NCBI GenBank assembly: GCA_963680875.1
Contig: OY804579.1
Location: 57,177,718-57,241,717 of the forward strand
Direction: 5' to 3'
Length of the DNA: 64,000 nt
Source of the DNA: Bathymodiolus brooksi
Lineage: Eukaryota; Mollusca; Bivalvia; Mytilida; Modiolidae
Positions 48,606 to 59,180 of this stretch are shown here, one piece after another. Every line of letters begins with the position of its first letter. Within the stretch, counting starts at the first letter, position 1. The position numbers were made by a program, and so were the translations under genes. The notes beneath the pieces are model-generated. The model saw only the letters and a program-made list of their open reading frames with translations, did no database searches and had not been told where the DNA came from.

Positions 48606-49832
48606 TCAAAATCAAATCAAATTAGAAAGTTTGCACACAAATAACGTATCATAATGTCTGTCATATTTTCTATATTTTGAATCATATTCATATTTTAACA
48701 TTTTCAGTACTCAAACTTAGATAGGGTAATATTGATGACCATCCTCACAATTCAGGGTTTCTTTGTCCACATGTTAACCCCTTTTTATGAAAGATTATTT
48801 GCACAACTTCAAGTTGATCGTTCAATGAAAAATAAATTGTATATGTTAACAATTTAAGGAAAGGAGAGTTGTAGTTGTTAATTGTTTAAGGAACGATTAT
48901 TTGTACAAGTTAACCGTTTAATGATATATTATTTGTGCAAATTGATCATTTAAGGAAAGATGATTTGCACATGCTAACCGTTTAAGTAAAGTCGAATCGT
49001 ACGTGTTAACCGTTTAGAGGGGAATTTGCGGTAGTGTCTACCGACAAAATTTGTGGGCGGAGCTTATCATCAAAATTCTCCGTTGATATTAAAAGCATAT
49101 TTATGAAACTGTATGTCACATGACCAACGTGACCTAAAGGTCACATACCTCAGAAATTTGAATTTTCGAAGTGATTTTTGTTGATTTTAGACTGACGAAG
49201 AATAATTTTTTTTAATAAGACTGAAAGTTTCGTAGGGAGGAACACTAGTAACCATGCCTGTCAAATATTTTTCTCCAAAAGTAACTGAAACTATGTATCA
49301 TTGATTTTTTCTCCTCGAGATAACCGTGGTCAAAAAAATGAACAATCTGAATGTTTTCTCCACCCACAGCTATTTATACCCACACTCCCGGTTTAAGTAA
49401 AGTCGAATTGTACGTGTTAACCGTTTAAGGAATGTCGAATCGTACGTGTTAACCGTTTAAAGAATGTCGAATTGTACGTGTTAACCATTTAAGTAAAGTC
49501 GAATTGTACGTGTTAAACGTTTAAGTAAAGTCGAATTGTACGTGTTAACCGTTTAAGTAAAGTCGAATTGTACGTGTTAACCGTTTACGGAATGTTGAAT
49601 CGTACGTGTTAACCGTTTAAGGAATGTCGAATTGTACATGTTAACCGTTTAAGTAAAGTCGAATTGTACGTGTTAACCGTTTAAAGGAATGTCGAATTGT
49701 ACGTGTTAACCGTTTAATGAATGTCGAATTGTAATAACTTTATTCTCTAAACCAATGTTGCAAAGGTTACAGAGTGAGAGTGTTCAAATTAATACAAAGT
49801 AAATACATATTATTGCATCAATTATCAAGATT

Positions 49833-50099
49833 TTTTTTATTTTTGGTGTTTAACGCCACTTTCAGCAATATTTCAGCTATATCATGGCGACCAGTTTTAG
49901 TGGTGGAAGAAGCCAGAGTACCCTGAGAGAACCACCGACCATGGGTAAGCAACTGGTAAACTTTATCACTTGCGGCGGCGAGTCGAGTGCACCCTTGTTT
50001 GTAATTTACAAAGCTGGGCGCGAACCCACGTCGTATTTGGTGATAGGCTTGTATGAGTTGTTAGGTAATCCAACTAACCCATTGAGCCACCCGGGCTCT
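49833..50099 (-). mobile_element. tRNA-headed SINE, family S3, full length
   Basis: On the minus strand the head is gcccgggtggctcaatgggt (A-box side) with B-box gtgggttcgcgccc, then the usual 3' domain ending ggcgttaaacacc and an A-rich tail. The 15-bp flank tcaattatcaagatt occurs at 49818-49832 and 50100-50114. Confidence 0.9.
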
Positions 50100-50450
50100 T
50101 CAATTATCAAGATTATAGGTGTACATTGAATAAAAATTATGAAAAGAATGCATAACATTAAGCACTAATAATACTAATACTAACAGAGGTGTGATGGATT
50201 TTTTTCAAGGAGAACTAATTTTCTTATTTATTATATCAATAAGTTTACATAATTTACGAATAGTTTCAGGTTTCTCTTTGTTAAACAATGATGACAGTTT
50301 TAATGCATTTGGCCTGTTGAAAAAATATTTTTGTACATGTTAACCGTTCAATAATACATGTTAATCGTTTAGTATATTAGTATAAGCTTAGCTTGTTTCC
50401 GAATCCTGTCATGTTAAACAAAACTTGTGTGTATCATGAATAACTATGTT

Positions 50451-51734
50451 CAACCCAGACAAAACTGAAATCATGCTTTTTAAAAATGTAGAAAACTCAA
50501 CAAATTTTTATTTTTATTTTGATGGAAAATTAATTCCACTTACATCAGACCATAAACATTTGGGGATAACATTTAGCGAGGAAGCAAAATGGAATAAACA
50601 TGTAGAAAATTTAATAAAAAGTGTCTCTAAACACATATGTGTTTTGCGTAAATTGAAATATAAATTAAATAGAAAAAAATTAGAGAAATTATACTTAATT
50701 TATATTCGACCAATATTTGAGTATGCATGTGAGGTCTGGGACAACTGTGGTGTCTCTAATTCGTGCAAATTGGAGAGGCTACAGTTGGAGGCAGCTAGAA
50801 TTATCACCGGACTTCCAATCTTTACCAACACAGAATATCTATATAGAGAAACTGGCTGGGAGAGATTGGAAGAAAGAAGAACTAGGAGAAAGCTCCAATT
50901 ATTATATAATATCCAAAACGGTAGCACACCCTCTTATTTACTCGATCTTATTCCCCCAACAATCCAAAGTACGACTATTTATCCCCTTCGAAATGACAAC
51001 GATATTATTGTTCCATTCTGTAGACTATCTTTAACTAGAGATTCTTTCGTCTCAGCTACAGTAAGGGAATGGAATAACCTTAATCTTTCAGTGCGTAATC
51101 TTGACACACTATCTAAATTTAAAAAGGCAATCCGCAGTTCAATCTCAATGTCAATTCCGAGACACTATTCTTATGGTCCTAGAAAACTAAATATAATTCT
51201 AACACAGCTCCGCTGCAATGCATCCTTCTTGAATTACGATTTATGTAAAGTAAAAATTTTATCAAATGCTTCCTGTAACTGTGGCGCACCATGTGAAAAT
51301 TCTCACCATTTCTTTTTTGATTGTGATAAATATACAGATAATAGGGAAATAATATATAATAGTCTTAACTGGCATTGATGTAAATCTACTGACAAAAGGA
51401 AGTGATCTCCTAACATATGAAGAAAATATAACCATTTTTAAACATGCTTTTAAATATATTAAAGACTCCAAAAGATTTACAATTGTCTAAATGATCTAAA
51501 GAACCAACACACATTTTTTTTTTTTTTTTTCGTATATTGTCTAAACTTATGTTTTTGTATATAGTCATTCTTTGTATATTTAACTCTATGCTATTATATA
51601 CATATTATATCATTTCATTGCGCATGCTAATCCATATTGTAAATTATTGTATTCGGGAGAAGACTTCATAAGTTGGAAAAACTTGTGTCCGATCCCTATT
51701 TGTTATATTTAGCAAATAAAAATATGTTTAAACT
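50451..51734 (+). pseudogene. 5'-truncated LINE with 12-bp target duplication
   Basis: A reverse-transcriptase C-terminal region (FNPDKTEIMLF, GITFSEEAKWNKH, YIRPIFEYACEVWDN, ETGWERLEERR, zinc-like CNCGAP...HHFFFDC). The frame breaks near 51375 and continues as GIDVNLLTKGSDLLTYEEN to about 51489. The 3' UTR has gtattcgggagaagacttca and ends ttagcaaataaa plus a short A-rich tail. The repeat aataactatgtt flanks it (50439-50450 and 51735-51746). It is inserted in the 32-bp minisatellite. No RT catalytic core remains. Confidence 0.88.
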
Positions 51735-52090
51735 AATAACTATGTTTATACCAATCGTTTAAGAACAGATTTGCACTAGTTAACCATTTAAGGGAAATGT
51801 TTTGTACAAGTTAATCGTTTTAAGGAAAGATGATTTATACAAGTTAACCGTTTAGGGATAATGGTTTGTACAAGTTAATCTTGTTATGGAAATATGGTCT
51901 GTACCAGTTTACGTTTAAGGAAAGTTGGTTTGTACAAGTTAACCATTTCAGGAAATGTGATTTGTTCATGTTAAACGTTTTTAAGGAGAGATGGTTTACA
52001 ATTACAAGTTCGCCGTTTAAGGAAAGACGAATTTTACATTTTAACCGTTTAAGGAAATATGGTTTGTACAAGTTAACCGTTTAAAGAAAA

Positions 52091-52978
52091 ATGAACCATT
52101 TTATGTTTTCTTCACAATTAAATGTACAATGACTTTGAGTCAATCACAAGGTTGAATTCTTCTTACTTGACGTACATACACTTGAATTTTAATACACAAT
52201 AATATACACAACTTCCTAGTTGACTACTATAAACGTGACAGAGGGTCTTAAAATATCTTTTTTATCATTTTAAAATTGAGGTCGTTGCTTCTCGTCCAGT
52301 GTTTTAAACTGGAACACATCGTGTGTTGATATTTTACCAATGAATATTTTGATGCTTGTTTACAATTTTGGATTATAATAACATGTTGTGGTAAAACGGG
52401 TAGAATATTTATATATTTGAATTGAACTGACTATATTTAATATATTGCATCTTTGATTATTTAAAAATAGATTTGTCCTTAAGGACGTTTGTAGTATGTT
52501 ATTTTTAGATTTGTAAATTTTCACTTTTAAATAAGGTAATTTTGGGAACAGTATACCATGCACCTGGATTAATAAAAAAAAAGTCCTATATATTGTTGGA
52601 AAACGACAAAAAACGGATAGCTTAAGACTCGGTTCTATCCATATTTTTTATTAGCTTACCATTACATGTTTATTGTTTTTTTGTGTAATATAAATCACTG
52701 TAATGACTCTGCCCCTTGATTGGACAATACAATCTTATCTTATCTTATCTTGTACGTGTACATATGTCTATATTATTATAATATAACATGTAACTAATAT
52801 TCATTGAATGTGTGTGGTAATATATTTTGCACAAAGATACTCCCTGTAGAGCTATTGTAAAAGTGGCTTTTAATTTTTGGTAAGACACTACTTTTACACG
52901 AGTTCATAAAGGTAAATCATACAATGACGTTGTCCACTATATACACATAGTTGAACAAGCAGGTCCCACAATATTATA
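52091..52978. other. intergenic, nothing recognised
   Basis: AT-rich sequence with a short (atctt)n run near 52731-52752 after gattggacaatacaatctta, possibly the tail of an old LINE insertion. Confidence 0.4.
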
Positions 52979-53052
52979 GGGTTATTGCATGAATATTGGT
53001 GAATATTGTCCCGAGCAGTATATCATATTCACCAATATTCATGCAATAACCC
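52979..53052. repeat. hairpin with tcccgag loop
   Basis: Perfect arms gggttattgcatgaatattg / caatattcatgcaataaccc continue as gtgaatat/atattcac around a loop containing gtcccgagcag. The arm sequence is unrelated to the hairpin at 12786, but the loop motif is shared. Confidence 0.75.
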
Positions 53053-53232
53053 CTTTATTATATAGTAGTAAATAGTTTATGCCTAAAGCATTTTTTATAT
53101 AAATAGTGTGTGTTTTATTATATTTAAGTGGAATATTGAACTACAATATTTGAACTAAAGTAATAATTTTTTGATTAGAAAACGGAAAAATCTAAATATT
53201 TCGTAAAGCGTAGATTTTTTTTTAACGCATCC

Positions 53233-55409
53233 AACGAGAGTTTTGTCAGGAGTTTTACTACCATTTTGGAATTGTATAAATATTTACGGTTGAAATTATT
53301 CTGAAGGCCCTGCTCATCTGAAAAATTACCAATTTTTGGCGTTATTTTGGTCTTTATTTCAGGCTAAGTTCTTCAAAATAGGCCAAGTTTGCTCGTTAAA
53401 TGTGACAGCCAACTCACCGTGGACGTAATCCCATATAACAATAGGAACGACGGTGGTCCCGCACCTGGTCTATTGTCTCTCGTCGAAGTGCCGGAGAAGG
53501 CTATTGTTCCCTTCATGGTTAATGCATTTGACTACGTGACATTTATACACATGCTTACCTGAGATTTACCTCGAAAATTTTGAATAAAACGTTAAATCAT
53601 AAATTTCCATAATTACTGATTTTTAATTTGACCAAGCTATTTCAATCTTTCGGAAATAATTCGAAAAAGAAAGGTTTTTTCTGCTAATAAATTCACTGAA
53701 GTTAGACATAGAGTACACAATTATTGGATATGAATAAAATTTTATAGGTAAAAACGTTATGTACAATCTGTCATTTACAACCGGTATACCCGTTCAATAT
53801 GTAATCATGTTGGACTGGATTCAGCTTTCCTCGTCGCTGGACTCGTCGTCATCAAAATCAATTATTATTGGGGGAATCTCACTCCTATCAATGCAATTCT
53901 CTTTCCCATACTCCTTTTCTATTTTTAATACATGGTATTCTGCCTTCGCCCAAACTTCCTTTGTAATTCTGCCAAACCCCCCATAAACAAGTTCTTTCAC
54001 ATCCTTCAAACGAAAAGTTGTATTGTTTTCTGCAACAAACCCTTTAACCTGTGCCCAAATAAGTTCTATGGGGTTCAATTCGCAATGACGAACAGGGGTT
54101 CTTAGAACTTCGTGACCGTGTAGGTTGGCAATTTTATCAGTTTTAAAAACGGAAAGGAGTTTCTTAAATTTGATTTTTTCATAAAGTTGTTTTTTAGTTT
54201 CAAGGGGCTGAAAAGGAATGTTGTGTTTTGAAAGATAATCTTGTAAGACAGCTTTTCTCTGATTAAAGTTTGGCACAACAGTTTCTTCAGTCTTGATGTT
54301 GTGATAACTGGCATTATCTAAAACGATAACACTTGGGCTTTTTAATGCTGGCATAAGCTAATTTTCGAACCAGTTTAGAAAGATGGGCCCGTTCATTTCT
54401 TGGTGATAATCCCCATCTTTAGCTTTGGCAAGAAAAACCAAATCACACCTATCAATCAAACCCTCCTCACGATTACCAGCGTGCAAAACTATCAACCTTT
54501 TACCTTTTCCTGAAGGGATCTTTGGGGCATCAGAACCATCAACTGGTAACCACATGTAGTCAGTGGCATGATTTTGATTAACCCAGGTCTCATCCAAATA
54601 TACAATTTCATACCCATCCTCTCGAAACTTCCTGATTTTTCGGAGGTAATTACACCGATCATTTATTATTGACCTCTGATCATATAAAAGCCTCCTATTA
54701 TCGCCGGATTTTTTGTACTTATAACCAAGATCTAATAAAGTTAAAGTAAGCGTTGATTTCGAGATTTTAATTGTATCTTCAATTTCTTTCTTAATTTTTG
54801 AGACTGTTGGGGCAATTTTCCCGTTGTACATGCTATGAACGGTCCGTTTAATAACGCAACGGTCAAAATCATCAAGAGTTTTATTTCTTTCTTTCGGTCT
54901 GTTGGATTCAGGAGGACTTTTACCGTTTACAACTCTATACACAGAACTGTAAGATATGCCAGCAGCCTTGCATGTTCTTTTAATCAAATTATCTGGGGAA
55001 TAAAATGGTCTTCCCCTGGCCTTCTTCAAGCTGAAAAAACTTGAATAGATTTAACACAATGTTTTTACAATCTTTTGACAAGTCCTTTGTTTTACCCATT
55101 CTTGCGATGTTTATATATATGTTAAGATGTCAAAAAATAGGTTTATGAAGAAATTTTATGTGAACTTTTAGAAAGATTTTACAGTTTAAAAATGGAGTGT
55201 CAAAATATGCCTGTACACGTGTCTCTGTCTCTATCAGGGTAAGATTTACCTGGCTGCTACCTCTAGTTAGTTTACTCCCACCTCTATTTTGGCGGTAAAA
55301 ATCGGGGAAAATGTCAAATTTCAGATGAGTGCAGCAATAATGAAAGGTTATTGTTAGATGAAATGCATATTTTAAAAATGGTAGTAAAATTCTGCACAAA
55401 ACTCTCGTT
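53233..55409 (-). mobile_element. IS630/Tc1-type DNA transposon, 2.2 kb
   Basis: Terminal inverted repeats of about 35 bp (aacgagagttttgt..., ...ttttactaccatttt, mirrored at the right end), with further subterminal similarity (ctgctcatctgaaa). The transposase lies between them on the minus strand. No clean TA or other duplication could be assigned, so the exact ends are provisional. Confidence 0.75.
53821..55099 (-). pseudogene. DDE transposase (IS630/Tc1 class, wide D-E spacing), broken
   Basis: The longest frame starts near 55029 and runs through an in-frame TAG at 54358-54360 to the stop after DDDESSDEES. The N-terminal helix-turn-helix region has SPDNLIKRTCKAAGISYSSV. Catalytic motifs are VYLDETW, VLDNASYHN and HCELNPIELIW. 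Taking the long frame, these acidic residues are at about 146, 238 and 322, so the second D and the E are separated by 83 residues, far more than the 34-39 of classic Tc1/mariner. An upstream ATG (55099) begins MGKTKDLSKDCKNIV in another frame, so the true N-terminus probably needs a frameshift. The acidic tail is retained. It would cut and paste its own element; this copy is inactive. Confidence 0.88.
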
Positions 55410-56233
55410 TACTGTGTTTTAAAAAAATGTATTGTTTTCAACAACAACAGCCAGTTCCGTGGAGGAGTTCAGGGACACACTGGGCAACTTACCACCTGCC
55501 CAGTTCCTGACCGTGTAGATAAGATTTCCGCCTGTTTTTAACTGTAAATATTGCCCTGCGGGGCTTTTATCTTGACTGTCACGCTGGAGTATAACGCTCA
55601 ATGATGAATACACTCTGTACACGGAAGAAGAAGAAGAAGAAGAAGTGGCCTGGAATTAAACATAAGAGACTTGTTTTTTCCGGATTCGTAGCCAATCAAA
55701 AGATTCATCGGCAATGCATGCGCATCTCCTCTGACCTTTCGAATGCATACTCAACCGGAAAACAGGCCTCTAATAAAACCAATGAGATATGTCTTGTATA
55801 GTTTATTCACACCAGACCAACCCACAACAAAACAGGAAATTAGTGTAACCCGGATATTATATAGTATCCGTCAACGTATGTGATATTAGTCTCGCCTCAA
55901 CAACCGGATGTAAATAAAAGAACTTCGCAGAAATACAATTCCCATATTTCATCAAATTCATGAAGAAACGAAAGTATTTGACAACATATGGATATTCGTA
56001 TCGTTTGATATGTGTAATATTGTTATAGATGTAGGTGTTACTGACTTTATTTCGGAGAACGGAAGACAGAATTATGTTTTTCTTCTTCTTTTACTGATAA
56101 ACAAACTGATAAATTAGCAATATTATAGCTCACATAAAAATGTAAGGATTCTGATTGGATAACAAGCCGTATACATCAAGCTATGTATACGTCTGTAGCC
56201 GTATACATAGACATATTTCTATCCCGTTGAGGG
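55410..56233. other. spacer with (GAA)n
   Basis: Contains a (gaa)n microsatellite at about 55623-55645 and a small inverted repeat gccgtatacat...atgtatacg near 56166-56210. Nothing else is recognised. Confidence 0.5.
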
Positions 56234-57316
56234 CACAGGGGCTAGGTGCTTCCGAAAAAACCCCCCAAAAAAACTATATAATACTACAAGGGGGCGAACT
56301 CACTTGCTCCCATTTTTTAAGTCGTCGTGTTAAATTGATCGTAACTTCGGAACGCCTTAATATTTTCAAAAAATGTTTCCACCAGTCGAAAGTCAAGTAA
56401 TTTTCCTTTCCAAAGAGACCCCAATTGTTAGTGTAGGCCTCCGAACTGCTGAGGTATCATACACGAACCAAAACAAAACGGCGTGAAAATCCGAAGTCGT
56501 ACAAACTCTGGGATGACCACTTCCCATCTGTGTACAGACTTTCCCATGCGTAAACAAGTCATTTTGACTAGCTAAATACTTTCATCCATTCAAATTATGA
56601 TAAAACGTCTTACCTTACGTCAATTTATATGTCCTTTAAGTCTGTTTTTGAAAGAAATCCCATTTGCATCCTTGACAAACGCCATAGACGTGAAAATTGA
56701 GAGAGTTCTAACGGGCTTTTTGATTGGCTGAAACACTCTTGATTGGCTGAAACACTCTGTTTCAGCCAAAACGGGCTTTTTGATTGGCTGAATGTTTCAG
56801 CCAATCAAGAGTGTTTCAGCCAATCAAAAAGCCCGTTAGAACTCTCTCAATTTTCACGTCTATGGCGTTTGTCAAGGATGCAAATGGGATTTCTTTCAAA
56901 AACAGACTTAAAGGACATATAAATTGACGTAAGGTAAGACGTTTTATCATAATTTGAATGGATGAAAGTATTTAGCTAGTCAAAATGACTCGTTTACGCA
57001 TGGGAAAGTCTGTACACAGATGGGAAGTGGTCATCCCAGCGTTTGTACGACTTCGGATTTTCACGCCGTTTTGTTTTGGTTCGTGTATGATACCTCAGCA
57101 GTTCAGAGGCCTACACTAACAATTGGGGTCTCTTTGGAAAGGAAAATGACTTGACTTTCGACTGGTGGAAACATTTTTTGAAAATATTAAGGCGTTCCGA
57201 AGTTACGATCAATTTAACTCGACGACTTAAAAAAATGGGAGCAAGTGAGTTCGCCCCCTTGTAGTATTATATAGTAGTTTTTTTGGGGGTTTTTTCGGAC
57301 GCACCTAGCCCCTGTG
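56234..57316. mobile_element. 1.08-kb foldback element, near-perfect palindrome, 8-bp target duplication
   Basis: The two arms of about 520 bp are reverse complements with only a handful of differences (for example tgcttccg/tgcgtccg and cctccgaac/cctctgaac). The ends are cacaggggctaggtgc. The 8-bp flank gttgaggg is identical on both sides (56226-56233 and 57317-57324), fitting a hAT-like class. The centre (56730-56830) repeats gattggctgaa in both orientations. No coding frame is present. The high arm identity argues for recent insertion or gene conversion. Confidence 0.88.
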
Positions 57317-57681
57317 GTTGAGGGGCCCCTGTATAAATCAATCATGGCCGCCACCGTTATGCTTCTTCTTCCAATTCTTCTTCCAATTTAGGAACCGGAT
57401 TCACACGTGAATGTATATAAGGTTCGCGAAAACTTTGCGCAGTGTTGGGCAACACAGCAGTCTTCTACCGACTATTTACAGGTAAAACTATATACAGGTG
57501 GGCGCTGGTCTAGTTGCTGTCAGTACGTGCCTTGAGGCCGCTCCTGAATCCCTCTACTGTGTTGGCCGGAGTTGTATTCGCTGGCAGTTGGTTCCAGTCC
57601 CTGATTGCCTTGGGGAAGAACGAATTACCGAAGGCCTCACTGCTCGTTCTTTCTTGATAAAGGCGATCTTTGCCTCTAGTC

Positions 57682-58810
57682 TAGTCTGAGATTCCTCTGT
57701 CGTCCGACGACATTATATATTTTTGCTAGAGCCGTCGAACGTCAGAGCGCAATATATACGGAACACAGCTGATTTGCCTCACCAGCTCTGGGTCGGCACA
57801 TTTCCACGTTTCGTGGCTATCGGATTTTATTAACTATCAGAAACCCTTATATAAATCGCTTCACCAATCATTTTTCTATTCATTCATAACCATCTTACCC
57901 TCAGAAAGTGGTGTTACACTCCATTACAGCACGATTTTGCCTTAGATCCTATTATTCCGCCATTTGACTTCCATTTTCGAATCTACACACGTGATCTCGC
58001 AATACTAACTGAATGATGACAGCAACGCATTACATGATGGGAGCTAATTAATGCAGCGTGCCAAATTATTTGGAGCATTATTTGCATACGTAAACAACAT
58101 TCAAATCACATGGAAGACGATACATTTAAGCGTATTCTGCAGGACAAACAGTCCATCTACAGATCAAAGCAGAGCAGAAGGAAATAATACAGAATGTGTT
58201 GGAAAGAGAAGATTCAATGGCAGAGTGTTACCAACGGGCTTCGGAAAGAGCATGTGTTACGTTCCCCCTTTTTGTTTTTGGATAAGGTACTACATTTTTT
58301 TTTCTTATGGTTATCTGTAATTCACTAAATTTGCTGTTAAAATCATTACCAATCAATATAATCAACTGTATTAAATTTTATGTTAATTATTCTGCCTTAA
58401 CAGGTGCCTATGATTGGCAATAAAAATATTTGTTTGTTTGTTTATATGCAAATCATCTCCCATGATACATTGCGGTAATCGTAGTTTTCTCGTAGTCATG
58501 TGACAAATGTTTGAAAAATGGAAGACAAATGTCGAAATCATAGGATCTAAGGCAAAATCGTGCTGTAATGGAGTGTAACACCACTTTCTGAGGGTAAGAT
58601 GGTTATGAATGAATAGAAAAATGATTGGTGAAGCGATTTATATAAGGGTTTCTGATAGAAAATAAAATCCGATAGCCACGAAACGTGGAAATGTGCTGAC
58701 CCAGAGTTGGAGAAGCAAATCCGCTGTTTTCCGTATATATTGCGCTCTGACGTTCGACGGCTCTAGCAAAAATATATAATGTCATCGGACGACAGAGGAA
58801 TCTCAGACTA
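57682..58810. mobile_element. MULE-like foldback element carrying a helicase fragment
   Basis: Terminal inverted repeats of about 280 bp begin tagtctgagattcctctgtc and are closely matched at the right end. The 9-bp flank cctctagtc is identical on both sides (57673-57681 and 58811-58819), the duplication size of Mutator-like elements. The centre, not part of the inverted repeats, holds a helicase exon fragment. No transposase is present, so it would need a partner. The structure resembles plant Pack-MULEs. Confidence 0.82.
58110..58287 (+). pseudogene. RecQ-like helicase N-terminal exon fragment
   Basis: Reading three frames in turn gives MEDDTFKRILQDK, then HLQIKAEQKEIIQNVLERE (Q-motif-like region), then VLPTGFGKSMCYV with the Walker A motif GFGKS. 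Two short indels (about 58153 and 58221) break the frame. It begins with an ATG and ends at a splice-donor-like ttggataag|gtac, so it looks like a first exon copied from a host or element helicase gene. RecQ-type helicases unwind DNA using ATP; this piece cannot. Confidence 0.75.
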
Positions 58811-59180
58811 CCTCTAGTCATGCTGTCGTTGGATTGGATATATTGGTGGCTGTCTATATCAATTAATCCATTTTTGATTTTATACAGCATACATAGTCTA
58901 TTAGTCTTTCTCCTTTCTTCTAATTTTTCCCACTTCAAGGATTCTACCATTTTAATAACACTGCCAGGTGTTCGGTCTGTGTAATTGTTGGCAAAAAATA
59001 CGCACAGCGTAAATATGTATAAACTTGTAAAAATTTTCTATTTGAGCACAAGTTTTTGCATTTAATTTTTGTTATAAAACAACAAAATGCAATAAAAGTT
59101 ATAAAATACACTCAACATATCAATGATAGAAGGGGGAGGGAGTTTGTCGTCTGCATAAGCTTGATGCCATGAAGCATTTT

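Larger units (their letters stand above)
48780..52090. repeat. 32-bp minisatellite, interrupted by insertions
   Basis: The core at about 49389-49735 is tandem 32-bp units (cgtgttaaccgtttaagtaa plus agtcgaattgta; starts spaced 32 bp). More diverged units lie at 48780-49020 and 51750-52090. Three blocks interrupt the array: unidentified sequence at 49021-49385, the SINE at 49833-50099, and the LINE at 50451-51734. The three islands show the array was once longer and continuous. Confidence 0.85.
57510..59005 (-). pseudogene. LINE 3' end split by a foldback element
   Basis: Upstream part (58811-59005, minus): NYTDRTPGSV, LKWEKLEERRKTNRLCMLYK, DSMTRG. Downstream part (57510-57681, minus): TRGKDRLYQERTSS, FPKAIRDWNQLP, ending at TAG. 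The reading frame is continuous once 57682-58810 and one 9-bp repeat are set aside, so the LINE was open here when the insertion arrived. This is the C-terminal part of a non-LTR retrotransposon ORF2; the rest is missing. Confidence 0.85.

Noticed and set aside
52160..52760. LINE tail ending in (atctt)n
   Set aside because: Only the pentamer run and a cttgattggacaat-like stretch are suggestive; no coding remnant or target repeat was found, so not listed as an element.
57498..57689. 63-codon plus-strand frame
   Set aside because: It is the antisense of the LINE C-terminus, which has clear motifs on the minus strand.
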